Positions 47,186 to 57,479 of a DNA stretch of 64,000 nt are shown piece after piece. The notes under the pieces are model-generated. The model saw only the letters and a program-made list of their open reading frames with translations. It was not told where the DNA came from and did not search any database. The stretch is from Protonemura montana (taxonomy: Eukaryota; Arthropoda; Insecta; Plecoptera; Nemouridae). The stretch spans positions 16,712,535 to 16,776,534 of the forward strand of contig OX387608.1 of assembly GCA_947568835.1 (NCBI GenBank), in the 5' to 3' direction. Made by a program: the position numbers and the translations under genes. How positions within the stretch are numbered: position 1 is the first letter of the stretch; the number at the start of each line of letters is the position of its first letter.

Positions 47186-48000
47186 ATGACAGTTCTCCAA
47201 GGAGTAGAACCAAGAGGCTGTGAATACTCACAGTCACTCTGATTCTAGTGACGCTATATCACGTCACAACCTGTCAATCTCGAGTAACTTCAAATTGACG
47301 TTGGATTCGTTATTTTATTTAGATGAAATCTTATTTAAATTTAATTAAATTTGACAAAGTTCAATAAAAGAGCACGTTCCGATACAGTTTTCCATTCAAC
47401 ACAACACATGTAGGTACCTAGCAAAGTAACAAGTTATTTAATTCTGACAGATTCAACTTATAAACAACACACAACGTTGCCAACACAAGAAAAAATGAAG
47501 CCAAGAAATAAATGCAAAAAAATGAATGCAACCCAAGTACAAATCCAGAAATAATAAAGACAAACGATCGGGAAAGATAATTAAAGTCACAAGAGTTTTT
47601 ATTTCAGTCAGAGCACTTTTTAAACAAATACAATCAATTGTTTTGATAACAATGAAAGAAATCGGTGAAAACATTCTGTAGCAAAAACGTGGAACTTTGT
47701 TACCAAGCTTTGAGGTCAATGAACTGAAAGCAAGAATAAATGTGTCTATTTCATCTTATTCCTTTTCACCGGATATGAGTTCACCGGATATACTACATAA
47801 GCTACAAAATGAGAATCACAAGACAATTTCAAAGAAAGTCTAAACTTGAGGAAAACAGGATATAAAACCAGGTTCGAAGCTCGATTACAAGACAATGCGA
47901 AGGTAAATGCAGCGAAATATGGTTCGGAAGAAAGTCGACTCAATAGAAATGAAGATATTTCATTAAAACACACTTTTGACTCAAAATTAATGTAATTAAC
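47186..48000. other. Intron DNA, no gene seen
   Basis: AT-rich, nothing supported. Confidence 0.4.
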
Positions 48001-48017
48001 CTTCCCAAGCAAGCGAG

Positions 48018-48181
48018 TGACAGCTGTCATTACAGTTCACCAGCTGCCATTACAATTTTTACAGCTGTAACTTCATTTCTGACAGCTGTCATTACAGTTC
48101 ACCAGCTGTCATAACAGATTTGACACCTGTCATAAAGTGTTGACAGCTGTCACTCCACTGTTGACAGCTGCGAGGCGTGCA
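48018..48181. repeat. Cluster of TGACAGCTGTCA palindromes
   Basis: Three exact copies of the 12-bp palindrome (48018-48029, 48080-48091, 48141-48152) plus near copies at 48121 and 48172, within short imperfect repeats. The sequence is the known composite site of TGIF/PKNOX-type TALE homeodomain proteins. The third copy contains the stop codon of Z10. Origin as a simple repeat is as likely as a regulatory role. Confidence 0.7.
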
Positions 48182-48397
48182 GCCTAGCGATATGTTTGTT
48201 GAGATCCACACGGCGGTGGGAATGACAGCTGTACGGGCAGTGCGGGCAACGAAGAAGGCGCTGGCGGCCGCATTCAAAGCGGTGGTGCTGCTTTAGCCCC
48301 GAGCGATAGGAGTAAGATCTGCCGCAATCTGCGCATGCGAACTGCCTGGTGGCCAGAGGCTGCCAGGGCTCTGCTGGGCCCTGCCAGGGCGCTCCAC
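48150..48397 (-). CDS. lola: lola-like zinc-finger terminal exon Z10
   Basis: Acceptor TTTGTTTCAG, phase 1 entry, stop TGA. A Pro/Trp-rich linker precedes CADCGRSY ... HHRFEC and CPHCPYSC ... HIARLH. Finger 2 has fourteen, not twelve, residues between its second Cys and first His. The last codons and the stop lie inside the TGACAGCTGTCA repeat cluster. Confidence 0.86.
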
Positions 48398-48507
48398 CTG
48401 AAACAAAAGTCAGCTGGCGGGTCAGAGCTGGCAGGGCGTTAGAACCAGTGCAACAAGAGGCTTGCCTTGCTCTTTCCACAAACAAAATATACCATCACAT
48501 AAAGACA

Positions 48508-49398
48508 TAGGAGGTTCAATAGTAGATTCAATGTTTGGTAGCCATGGAGATGTTGAGATCACCTGACAGAGCTTCTCAATTCTGCTATCTTATGTTACCA
48601 CGGGTATATCATGGCCTAGCATAGGAGGTTCAATAGTAGATTCAATGTTTGGTAGCTATGAAGATGCTGAGATCGCCTGACAGAGCTTCTCAATTCTGCT
48701 ATCTTGTGTTACCACGGGTATATCATGGCCTAGCATAGGAGGTTCAATGGTAGATTCAACGTTAGGCAGCCATGGATACGCTGAGATCGCCCGACTGAGC
48801 TTCTCAATTCTGCTATCTTATGTTACCACGGGTATATCATAGCCTAGCATAGGAGGTTCAATGGTAGATTCAACGTTAGGCAGCCATGGAGATGCTGAGA
48901 TCGCCTGACAGAGCTTCTCAATTCTGCTATCTTGTGTTACTACGGGTATATCATGGCCTAGCATAGGAGGTTCAATGGTAGATTCAACGTTTGGTAGCCA
49001 TGGAGATGCTGAGATCGCCTGACAGAGCTTCTTAATTCTGCTATCTTATGTTACCACGGGTGTATCATGGCCTAGCATAGGAGGTTCAATGGTAGATTCA
49101 ACGTTTGGTAGCCATGGAGATGCTGAGATCGCCTGACAGAGCTTCTTAATTCTGCTATCTTATGTTACCACGGGTGTATCATGGCCTAGCATAGGAGGTT
49201 CAATGGTAGATTCAACGTTTGGTAGCCATGGAGATGCTGAGATCGCCTAACAGAGCTTCTCAATTCTGCTGTCTTATGTTACCACGGGTATATCATGGTC
49301 TAGCATAGGAGGTTCAATGGTAGATTCAACGTTTGGTAGCCATGGAGATGCTGAGATCGCATGACAGAGCTTCTCAATTCTGCTATCTTATGTAGCCA
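48508..49398. repeat. 114-bp minisatellite A, array 2
   Basis: About eight copies of the same unit as at 25.8-27.0 kb, again directly upstream of a finger exon (Z10). Confidence 0.95.
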
Positions 49399-50123
49399 CG
49401 GGTGCAGAATGTCGCTGGCGAATGCTTTGCTCCGGTTCCAAGATTGACCAGAAGTTGAGTTCGAGAGTCACTGCTTCGTTTCTTGTTCAATAAATTCACA
49501 ATGACGATCACGTAGTATTTATTTTAAGATAAATCATATTTCTGTAAATTTTTAGGTACACATTATGAGAATATTTATTATTTTTTTCTTTGGACGCAAC
49601 ATCGTCATCTGGCTCTGGTTACCAGACTCTAAATTCTTCACAATATTCATCATACAGTTCGACATTTAACAACCTCATTCATACACGATTCAATTAGCAA
49701 CGCAGGAAAGTGTACATTGCATTTCTCATTCCAAATAAATAAACTTATAGGTTCACAAAGTCAATGAGTATGATTCCAAGGAACTGCAATTACAAAATCT
49801 AAATTTAAATCTTATGAAAAAGAACCTTCAGGAAAAATGGCCGATCGCACAGTTTTGCTGTGAAATTATCTCATATGAGCCTATGTCCTTCTGTTGTGAA
49901 AAGATAGCGCGATCGACCATTTTGATTTTGACCGGCGAATATTACCATGGACTCGTTCATTCACTTACTGGATCCATTCTGCAATCACAGCAATGTGCAA
50001 TGTGGAGGGCGTTTCAACACCTACAGGTATAAACCGGAAGTGACTAGACCGATTTAAAAGCCGGTAATTCTGTGTAGGTAACAACAATTAGACGCAAGGA
50101 GATCTAAATCGATCAATTTAAAA
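49399..50123. other. Intron DNA, no gene seen
   Basis: Nothing supported; a 72-codon plus-strand frame (49814-50032) has no recognisable content. Confidence 0.4.
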
Positions 50124-50562
50124 TCTGATTTAAATTGCAAACGCTTGCAATGCGCGGGGTATTTTATTATTATCAACACTAAAACCGTCTTAAAATGTGA
50201 TGCCCAAACGGGCGCTCGAACCCCGATCTCAACCTGTCGCGGGTGTTGCTCTAACCAATTGAGCTACTTGCACCCCGATCTCCACCTGTCACGGGTGTCG
50301 CTCTAACCAATTGAGCTACTTGGACCCCGATCTCCGCCTGTTACGAGTGTTGCTCTAACCATTTGAGCTACTTGGACCCCGATCTCCACCTGTCGCGGGT
50401 GTTGCTCTAACCAATTGAGCTACTTGGACCCTGATCTCCATCTGTCGCGGGTGTTGCTCTAACCAATTGAGCTACTTGGACCCCGATCTCCACCTGTCGC
50501 GGGAGTTGCTCTAACCAAATGAGCTACTTGGACACATAATTGTTAAGACGATTTCAGTGTTT
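50124..50562 (-). mobile_element. tRNA-array foldback element, six tRNA-like units
   Basis: Longest copy: six 52-bp tRNA-like units, with one T arm (GCTCGAACCCCG on the plus strand). Arms and the TTGCAAACGCTTGCAA palindrome are intact. It ends about 70 bp from the stop of Z9. Confidence 0.82.
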
Positions 50563-50630
50563 TTTCATTGTTTAAGAAATTTTGATTCCAATTAATAGCC
50601 ATTTGCGCTTAAAATCTGCAAATTTCGTTC

Positions 50631-50911
50631 CTATAAAAGCTGACGGACGGTGCTTTCCGCGAAGAGGACGCCGTCGACCATGCCCGCGTGACGCCTCCTC
50701 ACGTGCTTGTCGACGGAGCCCTTCTGGTGTGCCCTGTGGTCGCAGAAAGGACACGCGAACTTCGGCTGTTGGCCGCACTCGTATTGCAGATGGCGCTGCA
50801 GACTTCCTGGCCACTTATAAGTCTTTGGACATCGCGGACACGGGAAGGTCGAGGGCGTCAACGCGTTCATCATCGCGACGCCTCGAGGTCGCTGTCGACC
50901 GTCCTGAAAGC
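50631..50911 (-). CDS. lola: lola-like zinc-finger terminal exon Z9
   Basis: Acceptor CTCTTGTTCAG chosen because it gives the same phase 1 entry as the other finger exons; a second AG eight bases on would give phase 0. Fingers CPRCPKTY ... HLQYEC and CPFCDHRA ... HVRRRH, then an 18-residue tail. Stop TGA is not repeat-derived. First exon of the HRA/YRA finger-2 class from the right. Confidence 0.85.
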
Positions 50912-50977
50912 CTGAACAAGAGACAAGTGGTCAGACTCTATTGAGGATGGATTTATTGTGTGATGATGGTTCTAGTC

Positions 50978-51096
50978 TAGCCTAGAAGAGAAAAATCCGG
51001 TGCCGGCACGTAGCCTACTCCTGTCTAAGACCAAGGGGACCACCGGCTTAACGTCCCTTCCGAAGGACGGTACAACGCGAACAACAGGATTCCTCA
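50978..51096 (-). mobile_element. 5S-type SINE body fragment
   Basis: Body only (CCGGTGCCGGCACGTAGCCT to AACAACAGGATTCCTC), heads lost. Confidence 0.65.
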
Positions 51097-51398
51097 AGTA
51101 AAAGAACATCGAGGATATCAATCAGGATAAGAATCAGGGTGCAGTGGACGTTCGAGGACGAGGTTTTTTCTTTACACACAACCGAGCTTGTTTATTGTTT
51201 ACTTATTAATACACAATTTCAAGACAAAACCAGCAAATTTGAAAGTTAGCAAAGCGAAGCAATGATTCACGTCACTGTCAGGGAAAAACAACACAATCTG
51301 GTTCTGTATTTAAACACTGGCGGTGAAATAAAAGGCACAAAAACTTGTGAAATGAGCTGTCAAACAAAGCTGCTAAAAGCTGGACAAATATCTGCACT

Positions 51399-51525
51399 GC
51401 GGGTTGCGTTCAGGGGCACGTGGTGGAGGATCCGTGTTTGTTCTGCGGGTTGCGTTCAAGGGCACGAGGTGGAGGAGCCGTGTTTGTTTTGCGGGTTGCG
51501 TTCAGGGGCACGAGGTGGAGGCTCA
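51399..51525. repeat. 46-bp minisatellite encoding the tail of Z8
   Basis: Three copies spaced exactly 46 bp, unit starting GCGGGTTGCGTTCAGGGGCA. The inner two form the end of the Z8 coding sequence. Confidence 0.9.
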
Positions 51526-51721
51526 TGCGCGTGGATGCGCTTCAGGTGCTGCTTCAGGTTGCCCGGTCGTTTGCACCGGTAAACGCAGTACGGACACTTG
51601 ACCTGGGGCGTTTTACCACACTCGTACGTGAGGTGCGTGCGCAGCCCCCTGCTTCCAGCGTAGCGTGAGGGACAGTTGGGACATGCGTACGGTTTGGCTC
51701 GTTGTCCCCGCGTGGTGAATC
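51456..51721 (-). CDS. lola: lola-like zinc-finger terminal exon Z8
   Basis: Acceptor CTTCCCGCAG, phase 1 entry. Fingers CPNCPSRY ... HLTYEC and CPYCVYRC ... HLKRIH. The roughly 23-residue tail (EPPPRAPERNPQNKH then GSSTSCP) is read from the 46-bp minisatellite; the frame shifts by one per unit and the second unit gives the TGA stop. Confidence 0.85.
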
Positions 51722-51949
51722 CTGCGGGAAGAGAGGGAGTTAGATCTGGGACATCGGGGCGTCGATCTCGGCGCCTTGGTGCTTTGTTGGTGGAAAGAAG
51801 AAAATTATAAAGGTTAACTGGCAGTAAAAAACACTTTCATTGAGCAACAAGTACATTTTTGAGTAAAAGTTTAATTTATCATACATTTACAAGTTACATT
51901 TAAAGCTATTTTTAGCTTTCATAGATTATTTTCGAGCAGTAATTCGGCG

Positions 51950-52580
51950 GTGTTACCGTGGTGCTACATAATACTACCGGTGGTATTATATAACCCCGAC
52001 CTAGGTCGGGGTCACTGCTTGCTGCTATGGTGGTGCTAGTTAGCACGGTGCTACTGACAGTAATACCAGGGTCACTGCTTGGTGCTATGGTGGTGCTAGT
52101 TAGCACGGTGCTACTGACAGTAATACCAGGGTTACTGCTTGGTGCTATGGTGGTGCTAGTTAGCACGGTGCTACTGACAGTAATACCAGGGTCACTGCTT
52201 GGTGCTATGGTGGTGCTAGTTAGCACGGTGCTACTGACAGTAATACCAGAGTCACTGCTTGGTGCTATGGTGGTGCTAGTTAGCACTGTGCTACTGACAG
52301 TAATACCAGGGTCACTGCTTGGTGCTATGGTGGTGCTAGTTAGCACTGTGCTACTGACAGTAATACCAGGGTCACTGCTTGGTGCTATGGTGGTGCTAGT
52401 TAGCACGGTGCTACTGACAGTAATACCAGGGTTACTGCTTGGTGCTATGGTGGTGCTAGTTAGCACGGTGCTACTGACAGTAATACCAGGGTTACGAATC
52501 ACCGCTCTAGGTCGGGGTCACTGCTTGGTGCTATGGTGGTGCTAGTTAGCACGGTGCTACTGACAGTAATACCAGGGTAT
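51950..52580. repeat. 60-bp minisatellite C, array 2, with shared flank
   Basis: About nine copies of the unit found at 35.1-35.9 kb. It has the same left flank (CCGGTGGTATTATATAACCCC at about 51978) and the same interruption (GTTACGAATCACCGCTCTAG). It ends about 20 bp past the stop of Z7, so both arrays occupy the 3' UTR of a finger exon. Confidence 0.95.
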
Positions 52581-52602
52581 CACTAGGGTATTGCTCTGGA
52601 CT

Positions 52603-52799
52603 CTAGCGCTTCGTGTGGACGTTCTTGCAGTGTTGCTTTAGGTACCACGGTTGTTTGCACCGGTACTCGCAGAAGGGGCATTGCACCTGCGCAGACTTGC
52701 CGCACTCGTACTTGACATGGGTGTTCAACGCTCGACGTCTAACGTAGCGTCGAGAGCAGTTCTTGCACGCGAAGGGTTTAACGAGGTTGACCACTAATC
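52603..52799 (-). CDS. lola: lola-like zinc-finger terminal exon Z7
   Basis: Acceptor CTTTCCCCAG, phase 1 entry, stop TAG. Linker LVVNLVKPFA, fingers CKNCSRRY ... HVKYEC and CPFCEYRC ... HCKNVH, tail TKR. It shares VKPF-C-KNCSRRY with Z6, its nearest relative. Confidence 0.9.
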
Positions 52800-52927
52800 C
52801 TGGGGAAAGAGAGGAAGGCTGTTAGATGAGATCGGCTCTCGGTTCAAAATTTGTTTTAGACTTTTTGACGACGCCCTTTTTTGACAACGAGCAATGAATG
52901 AAAGGGTGATGTTGAAGGTGATGAATC

Positions 52928-53092
52928 TAACCTAGACTAGAAGGGAGGAGGGGAAACCCGGCTGTCGACACGTAGCCTACTCCGGTCGAAGACCAAGGGG
53001 ATCATCCTTAGGACGGTATAACGCGAACAACAGGATTCCTGCACATATCCATATCCATGCTGTCGAGAGGTTGATAAGCAAGGCGAGTGAAG
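52928..53092 (-). mobile_element. 5S-type SINE body continuous with a 36-bp array
   Basis: Body (CCTAGACTAGAAGGGAGGAG to CATGCTGTCGAGAGGTTGAT) as in other copies. Its innermost segment is the first unit of the adjacent array. Confidence 0.7.
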
Positions 53093-53433
53093 TTGCTGTC
53101 GAGAGGTTGATAAGCAAGGCGAGTGAAGTTGCTGTCGAGAGGTTGATAAGCAAGGCGAGTGAAGTTGCTGTCGAGAGGTTGATAAGCAAGGCGAGTGAAG
53201 TTGGTGTCGAGAGGTTGATAAGCAAGGCGAGTGAAGTTGCTGTCGAGAGGTTGATAAGCAAGGCGAGTGAAGTTGCTGTCGAGAAGTTGATAAGCAAGGC
53301 GAGTGAAGTTGCTGTCGAGAGGTTGATAAGCAAGGCGAGTGAAGTTGCTGTCGAGAGGTTGATAAGCAAGGCGAGTGAAGTTGTTGTCGAGATGTTGATA
53401 AGCAAGGCGAGTGAAGTTGCTGTCGAGAGGTTG
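53064..53433. repeat. 36-bp minisatellite derived from the SINE body
   Basis: About ten copies of GCTGTCGAGAGGTTGATAAG + CAAGGCGAGTGAAGTT. The same 36 bases occur once in each complete SINE body (for example at about 28565-28604), so the array grew from the SINE. All six frames stay open over long stretches because 36 is a multiple of 3. Confidence 0.92.
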
Positions 53434-53754
53434 ATACACATCTGATCACGCATATTGGCAACTTTTTCAAAGGCAGTAAAAGACGACAAGTCAAATGAGA
53501 AGTAAAAATTATACAGAAAAAAAAATTAGGTACAAATAAGAAAATAATCAAAATTTATAAATTTTTCGAACGTTGCTTTCACATAATGTTAAGACAGGTT
53601 AAGTTTATTCTCTCATTCACAATTCCCACATCGCTCCCGTGGTAACAATCCTCGATCTTTCCTGGCTGGAAGCTCACAATTAAAGCACAGTCAAAGTTTC
53701 ATTTCTTTATTTACAAAAATGTTTTCTTATAATCAGATACCACATCATGCTCGA

Positions 53755-53812
53755 CATCACGTAGCATCCTGACGAGATGCTGCTTCAGATTTCACGGCTG
53801 CCTGCACCGGGG
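53755..53812 (-). pseudogene. lola: Dead zinc-finger exon fragment
   Basis: The minus strand reads RCRQP, an in-frame TGA, then NLKQHLVRM. This is the middle of finger 2 of the Z1-Z8 class (RCK(Q/R)P-x-x-LKQH). The first finger and everything to the right is replaced by a Penelope-like terminal sequence that starts at about 53815. A 21st finger exon destroyed by truncation and a stop. Confidence 0.6.
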
Positions 53813-53814
53813 GC

Positions 53815-54186
53815 GTATTTTGTATTTTTTGTTATTTTGTTATTTACTAATGTATTATGTATTTTTTGAAATAAGATCTCGAACACATTGGCATTTTTTA
53901 ACTAACTAATTATGTGTATGTGTTCGAAAGCTTATTTCAGAAAATACAAAATACACAAGTTTTTAAGTTATTGACCCTGATTATTTTATTTAGATGCATT
54001 TAGGAAGCTTGAACTTGGTAATTGTTATAATTTTGTGTGGTTCTTTTGCTATCGGAAAATTGTCAGGACTGCTCTTACCCTTGGAGAAGTAACTAGTACA
54101 AGTAACGAAACGTTGGGAAATTCAGTTGTTCTTTACTTAGCATTCACAACCCAGTTGAAATAGTTTTTGTTAAAACTAGTGCTAAG
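53815..54186 (+). mobile_element. Penelope-like terminal fragment with short inverted piece
   Basis: Sense-strand terminal repeat (53930-54186) preceded by a short antisense piece (53815-53930). It contains GTAAC ... GTAACGAAACGTTGGG with a decayed hammerhead first box. It separates the dead finger exon from Z6. Confidence 0.7.
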
Positions 54187-54218
54187 ATTTCCCTATTTTA
54201 CCCGGCCACAAAGGCACA

Positions 54219-54430
54219 CTAGAAAGGCAGAGAAGAACAGACGATCTTTTCGTGAATATTCTTGTAGTGTCTCTTTAAACTGCCCGGACGTTTGCAACGG
54301 TATTCACACAAAGAGCACTTGGCTTGGGGCGATTTGCCGCATTCATATTTCACGTGCGTGTTGAGAGTTTGCTGGTACAGGTAGCGCCGGGAACAGTTCT
54401 TGCAACCGAAAGGTTTGACGAGCGCGTCAT
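54219..54430 (-). CDS. lola: lola-like zinc-finger terminal exon Z6
   Basis: Acceptor TTTGTCTGCAG, phase 1 entry, stop TAG. Linker DDALVKPFG, fingers CKNCSRRY ... HVKYEC and CSLCEYRC ... HYKNIH, tail EKIVCSSLPF. The stop lies about 30 bp from a Penelope-like terminus, so the 3' UTR is disrupted or replaced. Confidence 0.88.
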
Positions 54431-55675
54431 CTGCAGACAAAGAATAGACAGACCATCAAGCTAGGTCGTTGTTTGCACACAACATGACGCGTTACTTTGC
54501 AAAAATATATTTATAAAATAAAATAAAATGCACATGTGTCAAAATCGCGGATTTCTTGCCATAGCGGTTCGTGCAGAGTTGGCGCAATATAACCACTAGG
54601 TTGAGGCGCCGTTAAGCCATAATATTCATTCATTCATTCAGTAAAAAAAAGAACGAGAAGAAGAAAACAAGACTAGGTAACAAAATGTGTAAAGATTAAG
54701 AGACGTATTGTAAGTAAATTCAAGTAAAACACCAACTGGCTCTTTGTGATGACAAATCACCAACCAAAGTTGTATACATGCAATCCAATTTTTTAAATAT
54801 ATTTTTTTTGACTTTCAACATTTTTTTATGCCAGTAATAACAACATTATAGCAATGAAACTATATGAGCTCTCACAGAATTCTATTGTCTTTGCAATGAC
54901 ATTTATTTAAAGTCTGTGGCACGTTGCGTTCTCGAATTAATTGGTCAAAACTATGCAAATGCGCGAAATAATCACGTTTTGACTCGAGTTTTCAAGCTCG
55001 CTTGATGCAAACGGATTGATATTTTTTTTTCATTGTAGATAAACTTAAAATACAATAATAAATACATAAATAAATAATAAAATATAGGATTAAAATAAAG
55101 GAACAATTAATTAATTAATTAGCTCTGGAAGTTAAGAGGTCTGGTGCCAGCTAAATGAACCACTAAGCCGAGATAGACAGTGGCAACTTTTAACAAAAGC
55201 ACAGTTGCTTGCCGTCCATTCTTGTGCACCCAAAGTTTATCTTGAGATTTGTCATCTTCGTCAGCCTCACTGTACCCGCCAGGGATTCGAATATGAAGAC
55301 GGTGTCAATGCAAATGCAAATGGTTTTATTATTAACTGTCATTTCATAATATCAACAAATCAACAAATGCATACAAAGGAGGATGTCTCAGGATCGGGGT
55401 CAGTAAGAAACTGCTATTGTTTGGTGAGGATTCGGAAAGGGACTTACATATTTTCCTTTTCTGCTGTGTTTAGGGTTTTTCATCAAAGCTACAAAAAAAA
55501 AGCGATCAATTTGAATTTAATTTTTAACACATTTACACGGCGTTTTGGTTTGCGATCAAAAATACTTTAAAATAATTTTTTTGTATGATAAAATTACATT
55601 TTTTATTACAATTGAACCAGTTGAGGAATAATGATACACTTCAGTTAGGTAATTTTTTAAATTTTTTATTAGAAT
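54431..55675. other. Intron DNA, no gene seen
   Basis: About 1.2 kb of AT-rich DNA. A 121-codon plus-strand frame at 55205-55570 has no recognisable content and poor codon quality. Confidence 0.4.
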
Positions 55676-55856
55676 GAAATCTCAATTAAATTGCAAACGC
55701 TTGCAATGCACGGGGTATTTTACACCATAACCGCCTCAAATATCGATGCCCAAACGCGGACTCGAACCCCGATCTCCACCTGCCGCGTGAGTTGCTCTAA
55801 CCAATTAAGCTACTAGGACACTGGTTTTTTGAGACGATTTTAGTGTATTTGATGAG
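55676..55856 (-). mobile_element. tRNA-array foldback element, one tRNA-like unit
   Basis: Single tRNA-like unit (ACTCGAACCCCGATCTCCAC ... CAATTAAGCTACTAGGACAC on the plus strand) between the two arms. It shows the basic, unmultiplied form of the family. Confidence 0.8.
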
Positions 55857-56009
55857 AATCAAATGAGAATTGATGTAAATCTTTGAATGTTTAGCTTTAA
55901 ATAGATCCAAACTCTGTCCATATCGTGGTAATAGATTTCTTGGAAAATAGTTTTGAAAACCACTTTCTAGGCTTCCAGTTGGCTAGGTACGGATCTCCTG
56001 ACCGCCCAA

Positions 56010-56209
56010 TCACAAGTCCACGCCATGGACTTTCTTGCAGTGCTTCTTGAGGTCCCACGGTTTCTTACATCGATACACGCACAGCGGGCACTGCGTCTGC
56101 GCGGGTTTCCCACACTCGTACTTTAGGTGGGAGTTGAGTCCTCGACGGTGAACGTAACGCTGGGGGCACTTGTTGCACGCGAAGCGTTTGGCAAGGGCGA
56201 GTGCCGCGT
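56010..56209 (-). CDS. lola: lola-like zinc-finger terminal exon Z5
   Basis: Acceptor CTCTTCTCAG, phase 1 entry, stop TGA. Linker AALALAKRFA, fingers CNKCPQRY ... HLKYEC and CPLCVYRC ... HCKKVH, tail GVDL. Ends in the same VDL as Z3 and Z4. Confidence 0.9.
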
Positions 56210-56804
56210 CTGAGAAGAGAGAGCAAGAAGATGTTAGTTGGGGTCAATGAATGCTATCTAAGGTAAGCCAAGTGTAGATTGCAATCGATAGAAAGGTACA
56301 GCATCATGAGTTTATTTTTAAGTTTAAAACTCACAAATTAATACACATTTTATTAAAAATTTGATTATTATTATTATTTTACTATAAAATGAATACGAGT
56401 ATAAAATAAACATTTATTATAATATATAATAATAATAACATTATAACAATACTATAATATTATAAATATTATTTATTGACATATATTTCATGTGATTACA
56501 AGCAAATTTGCATAGAAGTTTTCCTGAAATATATGTTAGCACGCTGTGTTGATGTGGAAATGAATAATATTATCACTAAGAATATCCTGATTAGCATTTT
56601 TGATGAATAAATAGAAAACAGAAAATGCAGGATGCGACAGCGGGAAGTGTAAGGTAAGCAAAGAAGGTAAATACAGCGAGGAAATTAAGATGCAAACAGA
56701 GAACTGCATTCCTAGGGATGTGGGTTCAATCATTCTAAATAGCCAGGCCAGTATTAACAAGTCTAAATGAAAGGCAACTGCAGGTAAAGATGACAATAAC
56801 AAAA
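56210..56804. other. Intron DNA, no gene seen
   Basis: AT-rich with ATAAT-rich runs; nothing supported. Confidence 0.4.
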
Positions 56805-56965
56805 ACTATTTAAACTGCTTTTACTCTTGATAAATTAATAGGTACAAGTAACGAAACGTTGGGAAATTAAGTTGTTCTTCACTTAGCATTGAAAACCCAG
56901 TTGAAATAGTTTTTGTTAAAACTAGTGCTAAGTTTACATCAAGTAGACATGAGTCTAAAAACTTT
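56805..56965 (+). mobile_element. Penelope-like terminal fragment
   Basis: Sense copy from CTTGATAAATTAATAGGTAC to GACATGAGTCTAAAAAC. Non-coding. Confidence 0.65.
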
Positions 56966-57159
56966 CATTAGGTGACAATAAAATCATTTGATTTGCTCAG
57001 GACCAAGTTACGCTAGAACGTAGCCGACATTTTGTCAAGATTTACCAGTTTGTTCAGACCAAAGGTCAATGCAACGAAAACCACTTTGTGCTCCAAACGG
57101 TCTTTTACCCGATTTTATATTTTATATTTTTATAGATTCGCCCAGTCTTGCAGTTCGGC

Positions 57160-57235
57160 TTTCACCCTTGATAAAGAAACTGGTACAAGTTACAAAACGT
57201 TGGGAACAATTTGACTTTTCACATGCCCTTAAGAA
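57160..57235 (+). mobile_element. Diverged Penelope-like terminal scrap
   Basis: CCTTGATAAAGAAACTGGTA ... AAAACGTTGGGAACA: the hammerhead-like region of a related subfamily. A similar scrap lies at 58135-58195. Confidence 0.5.
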
Positions 57236-57279
57236 TTATTGTAAACTCTTTTAATACCAGATTAGTCTGGACCTAACTA

Positions 57280-57479
57280 TTATAGGTCAACTTTATGGAC
57301 TCTCCTGCCGTGCTTCTTCAGATCCCACGGCTGTTTGCACCGGTATTCGCAAGTTGGGCACTTGAACTGTGGCGATTTACCGCACTCATATCTTTGATGG
57401 ACCCGGAGGCTGCTTTGACAGGAGTAGCGTCGAGGGCACTTGTCGCACGCGAAGGGTTTGGCAAAGCCGAACGCCAAGT
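57280..57479 (-). CDS. lola: lola-like zinc-finger terminal exon Z4
   Basis: Acceptor TCTTCCCGCAG, phase 1 entry, stop TAG. Linker GFAKPFA, fingers CDKCPRRY ... HQRYEC and CPTCEYRC ... HGRRVH, tail KVDL. Of 65 residues, 54 match Z3; most differences lie in the finger 2 helix. Confidence 0.9.

Noticed and set aside
52937-53551. Long frames on both strands at the 36-bp array
   Set aside because: Period of 36 keeps all frames open; derived from a SINE body.
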